From contig JBITNC010000001.1 in assembly GCA_050084985.1 (NCBI GenBank), forward strand, positions 26,350,001 to 26,414,000: a DNA stretch of 64,000 bases, given 5' to 3'. Source of the stretch: Nageia nagi. Lineage: Eukaryota > Pinophyta. The notes beneath the pieces were generated by a model, which did no database searches, was not told where the DNA came from, and saw only the letters and a program-made list of their open reading frames with translations. This document shows, one piece after another, positions 10,901 through 22,900 of this stretch; positions within the stretch are counted from its first letter, which is position 1, and each line of letters starts with the position of its first letter. The position numbers and the translations under genes were made by a program.

Positions 10901-13900
10901 CAAATCCAAGACAATCAGATCCAACATTAGCTTTGAAGGGTGTAGATTTGATCTTGGAATCCACAAATGGACTGCCAAAGTTAGTTACACTTGCCCAAGA
11001 CATTAAATGACCTTATCTTGCCACATCATACTCTTATCCCCAAAAACAGTTGCATTTGCCAAAATGGCAGTTACAAATACTAGAGACATTTAATACTGCC
11101 TTATAATCCCAACCACCAAGCTAAAAACGTGTACGAAGTCAAAGACATTAATTAATACATTTTTTCTTGTCCCAAGACTATTCTAAATACATAACTAACT
11201 CCCTAAACACTTATACTAACAATAAAACTTGTCAAAACGCACTAACCCCTTAGAGGCCCCACAAACAACAACAAAACATAAATTTGAAATATTTACAAGC
11301 TGGAAATATTTTGGGACATTACACTAACCTGTTGCGAGAAACTAACTGACTGCTCTCTCAAAAGCTATACACAAAATTATTTTGTGATTAGAGCAGCAAT
11401 TCTTATTAGTGACCACATGATTATTGTTTTTACCATTAAAAGGCCATTTTAAAGAAGTAATAATGTGATGCATAATAGTTGTTGGTTTGCTGTATTTTGT
11501 TCTTAATTATGGGTTGGTGGTGTAGATACTTAAAATTGCATTTTTAATATTTGAAAGTGATTTTATTTAAGCAATTTACTTTGTTTATGCAAGTGTAAAT
11601 TGGGACCCACTTTGGGTAAATCAAGATTTGAACAATAAGTGGGTCCACCTAGGTTTTGAACCTTTATAAAGCACTCCGATACTTATTTTATATGTCAGGG
11701 GCTAGTTTAAGAATTATCATTGTCAAAGATCATTAAGGAAAAACAAGAAATATCGCAATATCATCTTCTATCATTTTAGGTGGATCATTAGAACTAGAAG
11801 CATCAAAAAGTTTGAAAGCTCGAAATGTAGGTTGAAATGGGAGCCCACTCTAGAATGCTTAATGTTCTAGCATTCATGCTCAAAACAGTTAGTATTTTGA
11901 CACCTGGTCCCAAAATGCGCAGCACTCATGCATTGTAGGCCCAAAACATGGATGTTTTAGTCTCAAGCCTTGGCAAACCTCATTGTTGAACTAGGTTATT
12001 TCGGAATATCTGTGCATTTAGTCTAGCATCATCCGAAATAGAATCATATAAAGAATCACCTTCAGAATTATCATTTTAGAATCATCATAATAGGATCACA
12101 ATAATCATGCTCATAATTATCTTGAGAACTATCTAGAACAATCAAAATAGTCAGAATGCTCAATGTCCAACTCTGCCCACTTCTAGGATACAAAGAGTAA
12201 GAAACGGAAAAATTGAGGAAATTATTGGATCAAACTAGGGCTGATATAAACTCTATTAAACTACAGGGTGATCCACATTATGCTTACAAAAATCTCAGCC
12301 AAAGTCCTTTTTCTTTGGATATATAGAATTTTCCTATCACTCAAGATTGCAAATCATTTGAAATGTTTGGTGGGAAAAGACATCCAAGGCAACATGTATT
12401 ACCATTTCAAGAAGAATGCAATGTGAAAGACACCTCCTCAAGCACCATCAAGTGTGCAATCTCAAACCTCATGGAAATCTCAGCCAAAATGGAAGAGACT
12501 TCATCATACATCACGTCATATCATGCCCCAAATGCCATTCGAAATGCACCTCTGATTGCCATCCTATGCATTATGGGAAGTGCAGCCCAAAACTTCCTGA
12601 GTATGGCAGCCAATTTCATCTGCATTACAGTCCCCATTGTCCTCTCAAACACTGCTCCAAATGACACCAAAAATGTGTTAGAATTTGTAATGAAATATTG
12701 TGAATATCTAGACTCCTTGTAAATTCAATTAATCACTTAAAGGTATGTAGATACCTTAAGTGATTAATAGAATTCTTTAATATGTAGACTTTGACTTTAC
12801 CAAAGGAGTTAGTTGGTAGGTTGAAGTTTGGTGGTACATTTAATGTAACCCTAACCTTACCCTTGGGTTAAAGGAAGGTTAGGGAGGTGCTCTCAACCTA
12901 TAAATAGAGGGCCTCTCCTCATGTAAATATATCTAAGTTTTGAGTAAGATTACTCTACTTGGTTGTGTAGGAGAGAGCTAGAGAATAGTTGTAAGAGAGA
13001 CATAGATTTGAGAATAAGAGAACTAGTTGTGGATGTACTCCCAAGGAGGAGGAACCACATTATATTGATGTGTTATCTTGAGTGATTGTGTTATCTTGTG
13101 TACACATGAGTTTCCTAGTCTAAGGTCCTAGAGGATTTTTAGATATAGCTCAAATCCCTCAATTGGTATCAGAGCCTTGTTGTGGAAGCTCTTCTTTGGT
13201 GTGGAAGCTACATCTTGGAGGTTCATCCTTCTTCACTCCTCATCTTTCACCCCCTTGGTGAGGTAAATTTTAAAGAGCAGGTATAAAGATTCTCCTCATT
13301 TGGTCATTTATTTTGATTATTACATAATGCTACTAACACATTATTTGCTATGTGTTAGTCCTTTTTAAGTTATGATTAACAAGTTGCAATTTTTTACTAA
13401 TCCTCATGTTACTTGCAATTTTAAATTGCTATAGTTCTTTTAAAGGTTAGTATACAACACTTGTAATTTGTTGTTCATGTTATATTGAACTTAAAAGTAT
13501 GTGTTGGTTCAATTATTTGATTAAATGCCCATATATGATGCAAAATTGCAATATTTATACTAACATTTTTTTTATGTTAGTAGTAATGTATTGTTATGAA
13601 ATATCTCATATATACTATCATTAGTGAGTTATTGATATGATCCTAAGCAAAAGGCATCAACATTTTCAAAAATAAAAGGACAATTTTTTTTAGTTGCAAA
13701 GGCTCAATATAAATATATATATATATTTTAGTTTTGTTTAATATAATCAAAAATATATATTATATTTCTTATTTTGTTTTTAACTTTGTTTAAAATAAAC
13801 CCAAACGTATATATATATTTTTATTTCAATCAAAAACATATATATATCTAGTTTTTATATTTTAAAATCTGTTTAAAATATAAAACAAAATAATCAAATA

Positions 13901-16900
13901 TATATGTAAATTGTTTATATTTTAAATTCGTTTAAAATATAATAAAACAAACATATATTAAAATCATTTAAATTTAAAACGGGGGGGTCACGATTATTAA
14001 TACATTAATCTCAAATTATTTGGAGGGGGGGTTAAACCGATGCGCAGAGCGCGAACGCGCCTCCCACCGCCTCCTCCTCCTCCTCGCGTGCCACTGGTGG
14101 CTCCTCCATCCACGTGCGCGGCGTTCCTCCGCCACCATGCGCGGCCACCTCACCACCACGCGCGGCCACCTCCACCACCACGCGCGGAGTCTGCCTCCTC
14201 CTCCCCCGCTTGCTCCTCCACCCGTTCGGCGCCGACCCCGAGTCAACCTCCTCTGCTCGCCGGCTCCTACCCCCGATGCTGCCCACCGCTGCACCGTGCT
14301 CCTCCGCCTCCACCACGTGACTGCTTCCTCCTCTCGCGACTGCCTCCTCCTCCACAGTGCAGCCGCTCCTCCGCCCCCGCCCACGCACACGAATTACTTG
14401 ACAAGATGCACGATGCAGACACCGTTGCGTGGACTGAACTGATCGTAGACCGCGAAGTTTTCGACTGTCTGACTGCACGAGACATCTTCTCGTGGAAGTA
14501 GTCCTGTAGGCTACCCACGACATGGCTTTCCTCGACAGGCACTGACACTGTTTCGCCAACTGCAACAAACACCAGCAGTAGTTGTGAATGCCATGGTAGA
14601 CATATATGCAAAACTTAAAGCGTCGGGAAGTCAACAGCCGCCCCACGCGCCTCCAACGACCTCCAACGCCTTGGACTCCTTCTGCCGCCCTCCTCCACAC
14701 TCTGGTCTCTCCTGCCACCCCTGCCCAGCTTCTCCACCACCCTGAGGCTTCCACTTGGCTCCTTCCCATTTTTTTTGTCAACTTTAGTTGTTGAGCCTTA
14801 ATTTTTTACCCACTACATATTTACTTTGATTTTTTTAAAAAAAAAACACAAGGGGGGGAGTCATATTTCCAACCACACAGCATTTAATTGTTTATTGACT
14901 TAGGAGTATTTTTTTTTAATGCTTCAACTAGGAGCACCCATTAAATGCACTTAGGAGTACTTAGACTATTTCTAATATTCTACTCCCCATTGCATGTTTA
15001 ATTTAAGTGCATATGCAATCTCTAAGCATAGTTCAAAGGGATAAAACTTTAAGTAAAAAGGGGGGCATTAGTATAAATTTTTACTTAAATTTTATCTAGA
15101 TGTTGCATGCTAGACTTATGATGCATGTATCTTGTTTGAAGAATAAAACATGCTTAGGACTTAAATTTTTAATGCATGATGCATGCTTACTTAAATTTTT
15201 AAGTCATGATACAATGCATGTTATGAATTAAATACTAAGTAGGACTTAGTTCATTGTTTAATTCATTAAGTGCTTGAATAAAGTGAGAAAAATATGAACA
15301 ATGTAAACGTCCTTTAGGGGTTAGAACAAAACCCATTGGACTCAATTTTTTGGCCTCTTAAGGTTTCAAGTTCGTGTGGATGGAGTATTTTTCATCTTAC
15401 TTTATATTTTTTGCACATTTGCTTATACTTGCAATACGCAAAAATTTGAAAAGTAACCCCTAAAATGAATACATCCGCACGTATTTTCCACAACATGACT
15501 TGTTTGGGGAGCCATGAGGTGAGGACAGGGCAGACTGGAGCCCTTTTAGTCCGAAGAACCAAGTGGTGGTAAGTCCATCTTAATTGCCCCTAAGACCTCT
15601 GTTGGATTGGACATAACTCTATTAGGTGGACAGGCATGTGTGTAGTGATACCACATGTCCGCACGTCCATTCAGGGATTATCCTGATAACCTAGGAGGAA
15701 AACTGAAACCCTTAATCAAGATAATTAAAATGGTCGGTCCAAGATACGTCGGATCCTTGGAAAATAGTAGGTACTTCTCCTTGTGAGAGTATATCACTGA
15801 CCAAGGTGAACTGGTTGAGGACTGGTAGTACCTGGGCTCCACCTTGCGGCATCCAGGTGAAGGCCTAATTCTATACAAGAAAACAACCCCAACTTTATCC
15901 TTCTATGGATCGTGGTTAATGAGTTTACACATGTGGGACATGTTTTGTTTTATATGTATAGATGGAAAAATTGTAAAAGTTTACATTCTTATTGCACATT
16001 CATTTGTTTTTTGTAGCAATGGTTGAAACCTTCGTTCCAAAGCACATACTCGATGGTTCCAACTTTGGAATATGGGAACCTCGTATGAAAGCCGAGTTAC
16101 AAGCAAGAAAGCTATGGCAGACAGTTAGTGAAGATGCGGTTGCTCCTACCGATGAGAAGGCTCTTGAAGTATACAACTCAAAGAATGAGTTAGCAACTTC
16201 TATGATTTACCGTGCAGTTTCAGATGATGTCCTTCTCATGATTTCTTCATCAACTTCAGCAAAGGAAGCTTGGGATAGGTTAAAGAAAATCTACCTTGGG
16301 TCCAAATTTTCAAGGAGGTTTACCATTCTACAAAAGTTGTTGCAGTATCGACAAAGTGAAGATGAAAGTGCCTCCATCTACTTAAACAAAATCATTGACC
16401 TCAGGACACAACTGGTTGGTTGTGGATGCAACTGGATCAATGATGAGTTCATGATCTTCATCATTCTACAAAGCCTTACTACAAAGTTCAGCAACTTTGT
16501 CACAGTTATGGAAACAAGGCTCGATGATGAAGAAGATGTCATCTCACTTGATAACCTTTCAAGACTTCTTCTAAAGCATGAGGAAACTTTGAACAAAAAA
16601 ATGTTGAACCTTTCTCCAAAGGACCATAGCATTGCTCTAGGAGCAACCAAAACTCCTTTCAAGAAAAAGTTCAAACATTACAAATTCAAAGACAACAAGT
16701 CCTCATCTACCTTCAGGAAGTATGACAAAAAGGGCAACAACAACAATAATCATGGCAACTACAGGCACAGGAATGATAAAGCAGGATCAAGCAATCCAAC
16801 ACCTCAAGAAAAGTTTGATGGGAATTGTAACTTCTGTGGCATCTTTGGGCACAAAGAGTAAAGATTGTCGCAAAAAGAAATTTGCTCAAAAAGGAAAGGG

Positions 16901-19900
16901 AAATGCAAATATGAGAAATTTCAATAATAAAAAGAAGAACAAGCATGCTGCTTCTGTTGCCTACTACTCAATGACTCAAACTATTTCAAATGATTGGATT
17001 GTTGATACAGGATGCACTAATCACATGTGTTATGAAAAGGATAAGTTTGAAAACTTTCATAAGTACAAAAAGGATGCAGTTGTGATAGGTGATAATACAG
17101 TCCTTGATGTTCACGGAATAGGAAGTGTGAAGATTCATGGAAAGACTCTTGACAATGTCTTTTATGTGCCTAAACTAAGGATGAATCTCATCTCCGTGAT
17201 TCAAATTACAAGGAAAGGATGCTCATTTGAGTTTACCTCACACTCTTGGTGTGTTAAGAAAGGACTTGCCACTTTGATGAAAGGATCAGTAAAGAATGAC
17301 CTTTATATTGTGGATCAAGTACCTTCAAAGATTTGTCTTGCTACAAATGTTTGTTCAAAAGGTAATCTTTGGCATCAACGATTAGGACACCTTAACCACA
17401 AGAGTATTCAAGCTATGAAAACTCAAGAACTTGTGGAAGGTTTACCTAATATTTCACCCATAGTTGGTCTTTGTGAAAGGTGCATTCTAGGAAAGATGCA
17501 TAGGCAAAAGTTTGAAAAAGATAAGGCAACTCGGGCTACTTGTCCTCTTCAGCTTGTGCATTCAGATTTGATGGGTCCTTTTCAGACTAAGTCACTAGGT
17601 GGAGCATCTTATGTTCTGACCTTCATTGATGACTTCAGTAGGATGACATTTGGTTATCTACTTGAGCACAAGGATCAAACTTTTGACAGTTTCAAGACTT
17701 CAAGGCACTTGTTGAAAATCAAACTGATTTTAAGATCAAAATGCTAAGATCTGACAATGGGGGTGAATATAATAGCAATGAGTTTAACGACTTTTGTGTT
17801 AAACACGGGATTAAGCGACAATTCACAATCCCATACACCCCTCAACAAAATGGAGTTGCTGAAAGGAAGAATCGCACCATTATGGAAATGGCAAGATGCA
17901 TGTTGGGTAACCTTCCTAGTTTCTTATGGGGCGAAGCTGTTCACACTGCTATTCACACCCTAAATAGGTGTCCTACTAAGGCAGTTGAAGGTAAAACTCC
18001 ATATGAAGCATGGACAGGAAAGAAACCTAACCTCTCACACTTCAGGGTCTTCGGTTGTGATGCATTTGCCTTCATTACCTCAGAGAAAAGAAAGAAGCTC
18101 GATAAACGATCAGAAAAATGCATCTTTGTGGGGTATGATAATCAGCATAGAGGTTACAGGCTCTACTCTTCATCCCATAAAATAGTCTTTGTGTCTAGGG
18201 ATGTTAAGTTCAATGAACTTTCTGAGGATACGACCTCTCATGCTGAAGTGTCTGATACAGATGATTCTTCGCCTGCACCTAACTGGTTGGATGAGCATGT
18301 AGAGAAGTCACCACAAGAGCAAAATTCTCCAGCACAGAGAATTACAAGAAGTATGACCTTGAATAAATCCTTATTTGCCAAATTGATAATATGCATGAGC
18401 CATCAACCTTCAAAGAAGCTTCCAAGCAAGAGTGTTGGATGGAAGCTATGAAAGTTGAGTATGAGGCTCTCATGAAAAATGAAACTTGGGATTTGGTTCC
18501 TTATCCCAATGAGAAAAATGTGATTGGCAATAAATGGATATACAAGGTCAAGTACAATTCTGATGGAAAAATTGAGAAATACAAGGCAAGGTTAGTAGCC
18601 AAAGGATTCGCTCAGAAATATGGTATTGATTATGAGGAAACCTTTGCTCCTGTAGCCAAGATGCCTACTGTCAGAATAATTCTTGCTCTTTCTGCAGCTC
18701 AAGGATGGAAAGCTTTTCAACTTGATGTCAAAAGTGCATTTCTCAATGGTGACTTGGATGTTGAAATCTACATGAATCAACCAGAAGGATTTATTCCAGA
18801 AGGAAAAGAGACTCTTGTGTGTAAGCTAAAGAAGTCTTTGTATGGACTTAAGCAAGCACCTAGAGCATGGTACAAGAAAATTTCAGGATTCTTTGCAGAT
18901 ATTGGTTTTTCCAAGTGCTTCTCAGATTCAGATCTCTATGTACTCAATCAAGGACAAGACGTGGTCATAATTCTCCTTTATGTTGATGATCTTCTCATAA
19001 CAGGCAATAATATTGAAATCATCCAAGAGTGCATCTCCAAACTCAAGGCAACATTTGAAATGACTGATCTAGGTCTATTGCATTACTATCTTGGGATGCA
19101 AGTATACCAACACAAAGATTGTACTTATCTTAGTCAATCTAAGTATATATCAGACATCTTGCAAAAGTTTGGAATGGAAGAGTGTAAATATGCTGCAATA
19201 CCTGTTTCTCCTGGAATCGTTGTATCACTGAGCTCAGATTCTCAGTTGGCTGATGCTACAGCTTATAGACAATTGATTGGTAGTCTTCTGTATCTGACTA
19301 TCTCTCGTCTGATATTGCCTTTGCAGTGAATCTGATGGCACGATTCATGCAAAAACCATATGTTGAACACCTCAATGCTGTTAAGCAAATCTTGAGGTAT
19401 GTCGCAGGGACAAAGGATCTTGCTCTTAAGTATTCCAAAGTGCCCTCGATTGTTCTCTCAGGGTTCTCAGATTCTGATTATGGGGGAGATAGAGCTGACA
19501 GAAAGTCAACCTCTGCATATGTGTTTAGCATTGGTTCAGGTGCTATCTCTTGGGCTTCCAAGAAGCAACCTACTGTGACTCTTTCTACCACCGAAGCCGA
19601 ATATCGAGCCATGTCTGTTGCCGCCCAAGAAGCTATTTGGCTAAGACATCTTCTGAACGAAATTGGGTATACGCAAAATGGCCCATCTCTTATTTCGTCA
19701 GACAATCAATCGGCTATCTCTTTGGCTAAGAATCCTGTGTTCCATCAGCGAACCAAACATGTCGAAATCCAAGCCCATTTTATCAGGGAGAAGGTTCTAG
19801 ATGACATCATCCACTTACAGTATTGTCCATCTACTGAAAACTCCGTTGATTTGTTCACCAAGCCTCTTCCTAAAGCTCAGTTCTGCAAGCTTAGGGATTC

Positions 19901-22900
19901 TCTCGGGTTGGTGAAGTTGCCCTCAAGGGGGAGTGAAGTTTAAACTTTTGTTAGTGATGACAACTTCACCTCTAAGAGGCCTTTTTTGAGATTGTACATT
20001 CTAGACCTCCGTGGTAAGTTTGCTCTGCGTGACAAACTTGTTGTACAATTGTTGTTATAGAGTGTTGATTATTTTATACCTCAGTGGTAAGTTTGCTCTG
20101 CGTGACAAACTTGTTGTACATTTTATACCTCCGTGGTGAGTTTGCTCTGCGTGGAAACTTATTGTACAAATTTTGAGCATATAGTTAATATACCTCCGTG
20201 GTAAGTTCGCTCTGCGTGACGAACTTGTTGTACATTCTATACCTTCGTGGTGAGTTTGCTCTGCATGAGAAACTCGTTGTACAATTTTTATGCTCTATTT
20301 TAAAATCAACACATGTCTATATACAACAGGTGACTATGAGTGATGGCTTGGCATCTCCGTGATGGCTTATAGTGCACCATTGATCAGTTATTTATAAGAT
20401 GACATTATTTGATTCACTTATTTGAATATATGATGCATCTAACTGATTTTGTTCATGAGTTGCTTGTAGCATGCAGGATCTTCTTTAGAAATGCAGGTTA
20501 CTCACCTTGTGAAAGCAAGCTCATGGAGACTCACATGTCAGCTTAAAGTTGATTGACTACTATGTACAGTGAAACCAGTTGTGGTTAATGATTGTATTGT
20601 AAACCATTTTTTTCAAATGGTAATGTAGTGAGTCTCATACTAGTTCTCAAAAACGATTCTCAAAATATGTAAAAGTTCTCATCTCCACTTGTATCTCTAT
20701 GGAGGAGAACTCTCTCTTACTCTCTCTCTTCTCTCTTCTACGCTCTATCCCAATATTGCATTAAGGGGGAGTGTTAGAATTTGTAATGAAATATTGTGAA
20801 TATCTAGACTCCTTGTAAATTCAATTAATCACTTAAAGGTATGTAGATACCTTAAGTGATTAATAGAATTCTTTAATATGTAGACTTTGACTTTACCAAA
20901 GGAGTTAGTTGGTAGGTTGAAGTTTGGTGGTACATTTAATGTAACCCTAACCTTACCCTTGGGTTAAAGGAAGGTTAGGGAGGTGCTCTCAACCTATAAA
21001 TAGAGGGCCTCTCCTCATGTAAATATATCTAAGTTTTGAGTAAGATTACTCTACTTGGTTGTGTAGGAGAGAGCTAGAGAATAGTTGTAAGAGAGACATA
21101 GATTTGAGAATAAGAGAACTAGTTGTGGATGTACTCCCAAGGAGGGAGGAACCACATTATATTGATGTGTTATCTTGAGTGATTGTGTTATCTTGTGTAC
21201 ACATGAGTTTCCTAGTCTAAGGTCCTAGAGGATTTGTTTAAATCTAGTTCAAATCCTTCAAAATGCAACCTCCAAATTCAGCAGGAATGTAGTCCCAAAT
21301 GCTGCCATATTTGTTCATAGAAACACAAATGCAGTCATCACAGAAAGTACAACTGCCACAGCTTCTTCCTTTGCAAAAACAGTCCCAAAAATCAGCAGGG
21401 ATGAAGTCCACAACATCAACAATACTGCTGTTTCAAAGATGAGCAGGTATGCAGCAATGTACATCATCAAGGAGGCCATCCAAGACGTCAAAATTGTAGC
21501 AGCAAACATCAGTGAAAGTGCTGTCCCTATCATCATGGAAAATGTGGCCCAAGACATCATCCATTCTGCAACCAACGTTTCCAATGTTGCAGTAAAAAAC
21601 ACAGCAGTAGGCATTCCAACCATAGCTACCCCAGACGTTCAAATTATGGCAGGAGTCAACACAAGAAATGCAGTCCATACATGACCCAAATTGTCATCCC
21701 AAGTGAGGCAACTGCAGTCATCAACCTCACCCTTATTGTCGTCCCAATCCTTATGAAGTTTGCAGTCTTCTCAGTCTAAATCTCAGCCAACATTTCATCA
21801 GGAATGCAACTTCCCAAATTATCAAAAGTGCAGTCACCACAATCAACAAGAATGCAGTCCTTACATCAAACAAATTCAACACAGCCAAAGGTGAGCAATA
21901 TTTAGCTTGTTGTTTCAGTAGTTCTCCTACATGTTTGCATTGTCTCATCCAACATCCTTGTGAACATCACACCTATGGCTCATTAATAAACTGCTGGTAC
22001 AAAAATCAGAATTGGATTCATACATTTCCAAAGCGTTTTCACAGCTTCCCTTAGTCACAAAGACTTCCTTTCACAAATATGATCGAATGCAATTGAAACC
22101 TCAACCATCATAACAGGTGCAGCACATCAACAATGCAGCCAACCTCATCATCATTGCAGTCTCGAGTGTCATCAGAGATGTTGCCACAAGCATCAAAATT
22201 ACAGCCTCAAATATCCACATGAAGGTTGTCCCAACTCCCAAATTCTCCTTCATGGCAGCCAGATGTCGATCCTCCTTCTTGCTGATGACATTGTATTGCT
22301 TTTCCACTCGATTGAGGGTCTCCAAAGCTTGATAGATGCTTTATATATCTTCAGTGCTAGGCAGAAGCTTATGGTGAACCTTAGCAAGATTAAGGTAGTG
22401 GCTTTCAATGTTTCGAAAGCTACAATGGATCAAACCCAACTCACTTTTCACAATAGTGTTCTCGAGACGACCTCCTCCTACACATATGTGACGTCCCCCT
22501 TGTACTTTTAGTGCGACCAGTATGGTCATCTTGTACTATACTTATTTGATGTACATGCATTTGCATTATGTAACTTAGGATAGGAGACTTAATGGGTCTA
22601 GTGGACCCCACTGTGAACCCTAAGTGGGACGTCTCCCTCCTAAGTGGTAGATTAGGCATGTGTTGCATTGGAGATCTCAGGTTGTGGGAATCCCAAGGTA
22701 TGTTTATGCATTGGAGTGATGGACGGCCACCAGCATGCTAGCACCACCTTGGGGAGGGCCCAATAATGCCACGTTGGCTCTTGAGGACTCCAGGACCCCC
22801 ATGTTGGCACTTTAAGTGTTAGGGACCCTACGTTGGCATATTATGTGATCATGACCCCACTTTGGCACTTTAAGTGATTGTGGCCCCTAAATACCCAACG

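Larger units (their letters stand above)
12676..13161 (+). repeat. Copia 5' LTR (486 bp)
   Basis: It begins TGTTAGAATT and ends CCCTCA. It holds an inverted repeat at 12,728-12,768, a TATA-like CCTATAAATAG at about 12,897-12,907 and purine-rich downstream sequence. It matches the right LTR except for one missing G near 13,046-13,049 and a cluster of changes after about 13,133. Confidence 0.96.
13162..16018 (+). other. Untranslated leader of the Copia element, with inserted GC-rich block
   Basis: The 2.86 kb between primer site and gag is long for Copia. 13,260-13,980 is AT-rich with TATATA and TTTAAA runs. 13,980-14,790 is a GC-rich block (separate entry), bordered by G runs at 13,981-13,987 and 14,023-14,030, with another G run at 14,853-14,859. 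14,880-16,018 returns to AT-rich leader and includes a structured-looking stretch at 15,470-15,900. No functional frame is visible apart from the captured fragment. Confidence 0.7.
19944..20771 (+). other. Copia 3' untranslated region
   Basis: Non-coding 0.83 kb between RNase H and the right LTR. It contains the five hairpin repeats (20,004-20,285), a middle part without visible structure, a TCTCTCT-rich stretch at about 20,710-20,745 and the polypurine tract. Confidence 0.8.
12676..21260 (+). mobile_element. Complete Ty1/Copia LTR retrotransposon (8,585 bp), coding region broken
   Basis: The element has two LTRs (486 and 489 bp), perfect AAATG target duplications, a primer-binding site TGGTATCAGAGC two bases after the left LTR (initiator-Met tRNA type), and a polypurine tract AAGGGGGAG just before the right LTR. 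Order: 2.86-kb leader (13,162-16,018), gag, protease, integrase, reverse transcriptase, RNase H, then 0.83 kb of 3' untranslated sequence. Protease-integrase-RT order defines Copia. Four frame breaks (about 16,855, 17,700, 18,385 and 19,310) make it non-autonomous. The LTRs are almost identical over their first 458 bases, so insertion is recent and probably relied on enzymes from another copy. It lies in SKI2 intron 4 in the sense direction. Confidence 0.96.

Noticed and set aside
14016-14781. Several long frames in both strands (up to 249 codons)
   Set aside because: GC-rich DNA with few stops gives open frames in many phases. Only the PPR words from about 14,385 to 14,632 carry information; the others are Arg/Gly or Pro/His low-complexity readings.
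16378-16946. Minus-strand frames opposite Copia gag
   Set aside because: They are mirror readings of a well supported gag frame.
18391-18460. Separate host gene starting at the ATG 18,391
   Set aside because: The frame is the Copia reverse transcriptase and its ATG is internal; upstream integrase is in another frame because of a break.
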